This document shows, one piece after another, positions 14,865-18,662 of a stretch of 18,662 nucleotides of DNA (positions within the stretch are counted from its first letter, which is position 1; the number at the start of each line of letters is the position of its first letter). The DNA is from Rhodothermales bacterium (GTDB lineage: Bacteria; Bacteroidota; Rhodothermia; Rhodothermales; JAHQVL01). The notes under the pieces were generated by a model. The model made no database searches, was not told the origin of the DNA, and saw nothing but the letters and a program-made list of their open reading frames with translations. The DNA lies in the NCBI GenBank assembly GCA_041391505.1, contig JAWKNW010000049.1, positions 1 through 18,662 of the forward strand. The letters run 5' to 3'. The translations under genes and the position numbers were made by a program.

Positions 14865-15889
14865 TGGATTCGCTTACCCAACTCGCCCTGGGCGCGGCGA
14901 TCGGTGAGGCGACCCTGGGCAAACGCGAGGGCAACAAGGCCATCCTCTGGGGCGCGATCATCGGGACCGTGCCCGATCTGGACATCATGCTGTACCCGTT
15001 CATCGACGAGGTGCAGGAGCTGGCCGTCCATCGCGGGCTCTCTCATTCGATCTTTTTTGCGGTTGGATTCTCGCTGCTGCTCGGCCGGCTGCTCGTCAGC
15101 GTCTACGGCGGCAAACGAACGTCCTGGCTCGCGTGGGCCTGGATGTCGTTCCTCGCGCTCCTCACCCATGCGCTGCTCGACAGCTTCACGCACTACGGCA
15201 CCCAGCTTTTTCAGCCTTTCAGCAACTATCCGGTCGCGTTCAACACGATTTCGATCATCGACCCGCTCTACACGGTGCCGTTGCTCGTCGGCGTCGTCGG
15301 CGCGCTCTTCCTCAAGCGGCGCGACCCGCGCCGGCAGTGGCTCAACCGGGCCGGCCTGCTCCTCAGCACGGCGTACCTCGCGCTGACGGTCGTCAACAAA
15401 GCCCACGTAACATCCCGGTTCTCCGAGGCCCTGGACCAGCAGTACGGCGGCTTCGAGCGGCTCACGACCAATCCCTCGCTGTTCAACAACCTGCTGTGGA
15501 CGGGCATCGCCGAACGGGCCGACACTCTGCTCGTCGGCACCTATTCGCTCCTCGACGACGCCGGCCCCATCCGCTTCGAAGCCCTCCCCAAACGTACCGG
15601 CCTGATAGCGCCCTACCTCGGCGACACGCCCGTGCAACGGCTTTTATGGTTTTCGCGCGGTTACTTCACGGTCGACAGCCTGGCCGGCGGGCAACTCGCC
15701 TTCCGGGATGTCCGTTTTCCCCGATCGGACCTCTGGCTCGATCAGGGTGGCGACTACCTCTTCTCCTTCGACCTCGTCCTCAACCCCGACGCCACGGCGG
15801 TGACCACCTTCCATGCCACGGGCGTGTCGCCAAAGGTGACGGCGGAGCTATGGCATCGCTACGTGCGCCGCATCCTGGGCGATCGCTGA
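14864..15889 (+). CDS. YdjM-like (DUF457/PF04307) membrane-bound metal-dependent hydrolase
   Basis: The 341-residue protein begins MDSLTQLALGAAIGEATLGK and shows the family's metal-site pattern: IIGTVPDLDIM (Asp38, Asp40), VHRGLSHSIFF (His56, His61) and THALLDSFTHYGTQ (His102, Asp106, His110). Membrane helices are apparent at about residues 62-82, 86-104, 135-151 and 163-178. A soluble C-terminal half of about 160 residues follows. In enterobacteria YdjM is LexA-regulated, but the reaction is unknown. The ATG shares one base with the stop of the TlpA-like gene (TGATG at 14862-14866), so translation is coupled. A link to thiol redox is suggested only by the operon. Confidence 0.85.
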   Translation: MDSLTQLALGAAIGEATLGKREGNKAILWGAIIGTVPDLDIMLYPFIDEVQELAVHRGLSHSIFFAVGFSLLLGRLLVSVYGGKRTSWLAWAWMSFLALLTHALLDSFTHYGTQLFQPFSNYPVAFNTISIIDPLYTVPLLVGVVGALFLKRRDPRRQWLNRAGLLLSTAYLALTVVNKAHVTSRFSEALDQQYGGFERLTTNPSLFNNLLWTGIAERADTLLVGTYSLLDDAGPIRFEALPKRTGLIAPYLGDTPVQRLLWFSRGYFTVDSLAGGQLAFRDVRFPRSDLWLDQGGDYLFSFDLVLNPDATAVTTFHATGVSPKVTAELWHRYVRRILGDR

Positions 15890-15968
15890 CAGTGTCTCGC
15901 GCCCTTCGCTCATCTTTTTTGGTCCGGTCCCTAAAGTTTCTGCGGGATACACCGAAACTGTACTCAGC

Positions 15969-16004
15969 CTACATCTCACACCTTAATGGGTGAGGGTGAT
16001 GTAG
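15969..16004 (+). other. Bulged hairpin, possible leader or small-RNA element
   Basis: CTACATC (15969-15975) pairs with GATGTAG (15998-16004). Inside it TCAC pairs with GTGA and CC with GG around a short loop, with a bulged A and an asymmetric inner loop. Its 3' side GGTGATGTAG is nearly repeated at 16014-16024 (GGGGTGATGTGG). The hairpin is followed 22 bp later by an intrinsic terminator, so a short structured transcript is possible. Confidence 0.35.
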
Positions 16005-16026
16005 TCCTCCTTGGGGTGATGTGGAG

Positions 16027-16054
16027 AGCCCGGCTCGCAAGAGCCGGGCTTTCT
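16027..16054 (+). terminator. Intrinsic terminator
   Basis: Perfect 10-bp arms AGCCCGGCTC (16027-16036) and GAGCCGGGCT (16041-16050) enclose a GCAA tetraloop and run into TTTCT. It could end the ytxJ-tlpA-ydjM operon, whose last stop is at 15889, or a short transcript that begins in the 15890-16020 region. Confidence 0.8.
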
Positions 16055-16102
16055 GCCTTCCGGCCCACACTACCGGAAACGCCCCAGCGTTCAGGGCTTT
16101 TA

Positions 16103-16246
16103 ATGCCAAACCCCATGAAATCGACGGTTATCACGCTGGGCGCCTGCGCCATCGCCAGCCTGGCGATGGTCGGATGGCGCTCCCTGGGCCGGCTGCGTCG
16201 CGACGCGCCCTCCACGGACTTCTGCCCCACCGGCCTCTTCGTCTGA
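16103..16246 (+). CDS. Possible small membrane peptide (47 residues)
   Basis: A short frame reads MPNPMKSTVITLGACAIASL, continues through a hydrophobic stretch to about residue 25, then an Arg-rich tail ending PTGLFV. It would form a single membrane helix with a positively charged C-terminal side. It sits just after a terminator and ends 7 bp before the stop of the convergent racemase gene. No ribosome-binding site is convincing and no family is recognised. An internal start at 16115 (43 residues) is also possible. Confidence 0.35.
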   Translation: MPNPMKSTVITLGACAIASLAMVGWRSLGRLRRDAPSTDFCPTGLFV

Positions 16247-16253
16247 TCCGGAC

Positions 16254-17393
16254 TCAGATCGTCAGCTCGCGCACGGTCAGGTTGTCGATGCGATCGACAT
16301 CGACCTCCACGCCGATGCCGGGCGTGTCCATCGGGACGGCGATCATGCCGGCCTGATCCATTTCCCATTCCGGAGACACGATGTCGCGCTCCCAGTACCG
16401 CCGGCTCGGCGAAATATCGCCGGGCAGGGTGAAGTTGGGCAGCGAGGCGAGTGCCACGTTGTAGGCGCGGCCGATACCGCTCTCCAGCATCCCGCCGCAC
16501 CAGACCGGGATGCCCTGCCGCTGCGTGTAATCGTGGATCCGCAGCGACGAGGTATAACCGGCCACGCGTCCGGGTTTGATGTTGATGATCCGCCCGCTGC
16601 CGAGCGTCACCATGTCCTGCGCCCGTTCGAGCTTCGTGATCGACTCGTCGAGGCAGATGGGCGTCTGGAGCTGCGGCTGCAGGGCGGCGTGCCGGACCAG
16701 ATCGTCCCATTCCAGCGGCTGCTCGATCATGATGAGTCCGAACGCGTCGAGCTGCTTCAGCACCTCCACATCTTCCAGCGTATAGGCGTTGTTCGCATCG
16801 ACCATCAGCGGGGCGCTGTCGCCGTAGGCATCGCGGACGGCGCGGACATACGGGATGTCGAAGCCCGGCTTGATCTTCATCTTGATCTTCCGATAGCCCT
16901 GCGCCATGCACTCGCCGACCTTCTTGACCAGCTTCTCCGGCGTGGCCTGGATGCCGATCGAGATGCCCGTGCCGACCTCCGCGCGTGTGCCGCCCAGCAG
17001 CCTCGCCAGCGCGACGCCCTGCCGCGTGGCCGCCAGGCCCCAGAGCGTCATCTCCAGGCCGGCCTTGGCCATCTCGTGCCCACGCATCGCCTTATGGAAC
17101 AGGTCGTACACCTCCAGGGGCTGCACCGTCTTCCCGAGCAAGAGCGGCGCCAGCCACTGCGACATCGCCATCCATGCCGTATCCACGCTCTCGGAGTTGT
17201 AGTTCGGCAGCGCCGCCGCGACGCATTCGCCCCAGGCTGTCACGCCGTCACCATCCTCCATCTCCACCAGGGTGATGCGCCGCACAGTCTCCGTCCCGGA
17301 CGAGATCGCGAAGGGTTCGACCAGGGGGAGATGGATTTCGCGAAGCGTGATGCGTTTGAGATGGAATGGGGAAATGGACGTGGACATCGACAT
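16254..17393 (-). CDS. Enolase-superfamily o-succinylbenzoate synthase / N-succinylamino acid racemase
   Basis: The 379-residue protein has the muconate-lactonising-type enolase fold: an N-terminal capping domain (LPLVEPFAISSGTETVRRI, GECVA) and a barrel with catalytic KMK (Lys171, Lys173), metal ligands Asp199 (VDANNAY), Glu224 (IEQPL) and Asp249 (LDESI), and the base Lys273 (NIKPGRVAG). The late GGMLESGIGRAYNVALASLP is typical of the OSBS/NSAR subgroup. Such enzymes make o-succinylbenzoate for menaquinone, or racemise N-succinylamino acids, and many do both. The gene follows a COG3375-type acyltransferase by 49 bp on the same strand, a pairing that in Geobacillus belongs to the D-to-L amino acid pathway. 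No men genes are nearby. Sequence alone does not settle the activity, so no symbol is given. Confidence 0.87.
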   Translation of the reverse strand: MSMSTSISPFHLKRITLREIHLPLVEPFAISSGTETVRRITLVEMEDGDGVTAWGECVAAALPNYNSESVDTAWMAMSQWLAPLLLGKTVQPLEVYDLFHKAMRGHEMAKAGLEMTLWGLAATRQGVALARLLGGTRAEVGTGISIGIQATPEKLVKKVGECMAQGYRKIKMKIKPGFDIPYVRAVRDAYGDSAPLMVDANNAYTLEDVEVLKQLDAFGLIMIEQPLEWDDLVRHAALQPQLQTPICLDESITKLERAQDMVTLGSGRIINIKPGRVAGYTSSLRIHDYTQRQGIPVWCGGMLESGIGRAYNVALASLPNFTLPGDISPSRRYWERDIVSPEWEMDQAGMIAVPMDTPGIGVEVDVDRIDNLTVRELTI

Positions 17394-17442
17394 GAATCGG
17401 ATTGGGTTGGAATGCGAAGAAGAGGGGCAGGATACGAGGCCT

Positions 17443-18288
17443 TCAGGCCGCGCGGCGCCGCGCCAGAATATAAAAACAGCGTTTCGTATCCGGGTCCTGG
17501 TAATAACCCACTACCCCGAAGCCGGCGCCCAGATACAGCTCCAGCGCCTTGCGCGTCGACTGCCGCCACGCCCGCGCCTGATCGGCGGACTGCTTCTTGA
17601 CCTGCTGCACGTTGACCGGGATCTCGACGCGGACGGCATGGCTATCCTCCAGCACCTCCGCCCCGTTCACGATCGGCAGGTCGGACAGGACGCCGGCGTC
17701 CTCGAACTGCGCTCGGTGCGCGAGCCGATCCTCCTCCAGGAGATGCCACGTCACCACGTAGCGGTCCGTCCCGATCGTGCTGTGCAGGATACTGCTCGAG
17801 CCGTCTCCGTACAGGTCGCGCACGTATTCTTCGGGAAATGCGCCCAGGCGGTTGAGGTTCAGGTTGGCGTTGAGCGCCTCGAGCGGGTCGTACGTCCAGT
17901 GGATACGGCGAATCCCCTGGTTCAGGACGAAGTCGCGCTGGAACAGCTTCAGGTCCCGCCCGATGCCGGAGCCCCGGTACGCCGGCCGGACCGCCATCAT
18001 GTGCGACCAGTGGATGGCGTGGCCGTTCCGCCGGCCCTGTACGCCATACACAAAGGCCACCAGTTCGTTGGACTCGGTGAAGGCGCCGGCGAGGATGCCC
18101 CCGATCTTCTGGGTGACCACCAGCAAGGACGGCGGCACCAGATCGACAAAGGCTTCCCCCCAGGTTTCCTGCTGCACGTCGCGACAAGCCACGATCTCGT
18201 CGTACGTCTGCAAATGCCGGATAGTCAGTGAAGGATGGCTCAAGATGGAACGGGATAATGAATCCAACCTGCCCGGAGCGTGCGCCAT
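17443..18288 (-). CDS. COG3375-type GNAT acyltransferase, probable amino-acid N-succinyltransferase
   Basis: The 281-residue protein has a GNAT core: TIRHLQTYDEIVACRDVQ, the beta4 strand IHWSHMMAVRP, and the acyl-CoA pyrophosphate loop RPAYRGSGIGRDLK, followed by RRIHWTYDPLEALNANLNLN, a stretch characteristic of COG3375. Relatives sit beside N-succinylamino acid racemases and transfer succinyl from succinyl-CoA to D-amino acids. The gene lies directly upstream of such a racemase on the same strand, so the two are likely an operon. The ATG at 18288 is taken as the start; a TTG at 18243, much closer to the first conserved strand, is an alternative. The deacylase needed to finish the pathway is not in the window. 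Confidence 0.8.
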   Translation of the reverse strand: MAHAPGRLDSLSRSILSHPSLTIRHLQTYDEIVACRDVQQETWGEAFVDLVPPSLLVVTQKIGGILAGAFTESNELVAFVYGVQGRRNGHAIHWSHMMAVRPAYRGSGIGRDLKLFQRDFVLNQGIRRIHWTYDPLEALNANLNLNRLGAFPEEYVRDLYGDGSSSILHSTIGTDRYVVTWHLLEEDRLAHRAQFEDAGVLSDLPIVNGAEVLEDSHAVRVEIPVNVQQVKKQSADQARAWRQSTRKALELYLGAGFGVVGYYQDPDTKRCFYILARRRAA

Positions 18289-18321
18289 GGGCGCAGGGCA
18301 TCCGAACGCTCGAAACAGCCC

Positions 18322-18352
18322 CGAAAATAGGCGCAGCCCTCAAGATTGACAA
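18322..18352 (-). promoter_or_regulatory. Candidate promoter for the GNAT-racemase operon
   Basis: On the minus strand GTTG (-33 side, TTG at 18352-18350), a 20-bp spacer and TATTTTCG (18329-18322) resemble the Bacteroidota promoter, with 5 of 6 fixed -7 bases. The predicted start lies about 30 bp before the ATG at 18288. Confidence 0.35.
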
Positions 18353-18397
18353 CCGGGGCAACTGTGGATATCTCGTTCATTCGAGCCGCGAAACCAT

Positions 18398-18458
18398 AAA
18401 AAAACCCGAAGCGCAACTTACAGAGGGACCCATTACTCTGTACATCGTGCTTCGGGCT
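18398..18458 (-). terminator. Long-stem intrinsic terminator, minus strand
   Basis: CCCGAAGCGC (18405-18414) pairs with GTGCTTCGGG (18447-18456) with one G-T wobble. Inside it ACAGAG (18420-18425) pairs with CTCTGT (18436-18441). Read on the minus strand the stem is followed by seven T (18404-18398). It would stop transcripts arriving from the right before they reach the GNAT promoter. Confidence 0.75.
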
Positions 18459-18484
18459 TAACCTGAACGGTTACACGGGGTATC

Positions 18485-18503
18485 GGTGGTTCGCCGAACC
18501 ACC
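18485..18503. other. Perfect hairpin between two terminators
   Basis: GGTGGTTCG (18485-18493) and CGAACCACC (18495-18503) are exact complements around one base, so the real loop is probably CGCCG on a 7-bp stem. No T-run follows on either strand, so it does not look like a terminator. It may be part of a small structured RNA or a protein-binding palindrome. Confidence 0.5.
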
Positions 18504-18552
18504 TTAACTGATCTGATGCGCGCAATTCCCGATGGGCCCCTGTAAAACAAGG

Positions 18553-18587
18553 ACAGCCCGACCTTACAGGGTCGGGCTGTTCTTTTA
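18553..18587 (-). terminator. Bidirectional intrinsic terminator
   Basis: ACAGCCCGACC (18553-18563) and GGTCGGGCTGT (18570-18580) are perfect 11-bp arms around a 6-nt loop. On the plus strand TCTTTTATC follows; on the minus strand CCTTGTTTT follows. It lies just after the stop of the partial minus-strand gene at the window edge and probably ends its transcript. Confidence 0.75.
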
Positions 18588-18588
18588 T

Positions 18589-18662
18589 CTACCTGAACGA
18601 GCGTAGATAAACGGTAGCATAGGTAGCCTTGATAGCAAGCTGTTTGTCCTCATAGCCAAGGG
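18589..18662 (-). CDS. C-terminal tail of a minus-strand gene running off the window (partial)
   Basis: The minus-strand frame entering from the right edge reads LGYEDKQLAIKATYATVYLR and ends SFR at a TAG (18591-18589). The only support is the open frame and the terminator immediately after the stop. Too little is present to name it. The stop region also forms a 7-bp hairpin (TATCTAC 18586-18592 with GTAGATA 18603-18609). Confidence 0.4.
   Translation of the reverse strand, partial: LGYEDKQLAIKATYATVYLRSFR

Noticed and set aside
1..18662. CRISPR arrays, tRNA or rRNA genes, complete insertion sequences
   Set aside because: No regularly spaced repeats with spacers, no tRNA cloverleaf and no intact transposase were found on either strand by reading.

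Overview
This is a GC-rich bacterial chromosome segment. It carries thiamine, heme and amino-acid enzymes, thiol redox proteins, a UvrA-family protein, a Tat-exported sugar isomerase and an exported Gfo/Idh/MocA oxidoreductase. Several details point to the Bacteroidota/Rhodothermota side of the tree, perhaps Rhodothermales: weak Shine-Dalgarno sites, several TTTG-n19-TAnnTTTG-like promoter candidates, a DUF6090-like membrane protein, and a YtxJ-type bacilliredoxin that implies bacillithiol. This placement is inference from gene content, because no rRNA gene is present.

Left part (1-5917), all on the plus strand. A cluster of TTGATCC repeats precedes thiE, followed by a Tat-signal sugar-phosphate isomerase/epimerase and a strong intrinsic terminator. 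A degenerate nucleotidyltransferase-like gene then overlaps a UvrA-family gene by 14 bp.

Middle part (5918-9150) has lower GC and the character of an acquired island. An unrecognised small antitoxin-like gene overlaps a PIN-domain (VapC-like) toxin gene. A second, diverged copy of the last ~180 bp of uvrA lies just beyond the pair, so the pair is bracketed by direct repeats of the uvrA 3' end. A DUF6090-like membrane protein, a small ferredoxin-like-fold protein and the broken C-terminus of a tyrosine recombinase follow.

Right part (9182-18662). A secreted Gfo/Idh/MocA oxidoreductase is followed by a REP-like inverted repeat. On the minus strand, one continuous reading frame fuses HemA (glutamyl-tRNA reductase) to HemC (hydroxymethylbilane synthase), followed 3 bp later by hemD. 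Divergent from it is a tightly overlapping trio: YtxJ-like bacilliredoxin, TlpA-like lipoprotein thioredoxin and YdjM-like membrane protein. After a structured, terminator-bearing intergenic stretch come, on the minus strand, a COG3375-type GNAT acyltransferase and an OSBS/N-succinylamino acid racemase of the enolase superfamily. That pair matches the D-to-L amino acid N-succinylation pathway at least as well as menaquinone synthesis. The right edge holds several consecutive hairpins and the tail of a minus-strand gene.

The most notable observations are the HemA-HemC fusion, the toxin-antitoxin pair bracketed by uvrA 3' ends, the degenerate nucleotidyltransferase coupled to uvrA, and the hairpin-rich right edge. 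No complete novel defence or mobile system could be demonstrated from the sequence alone.
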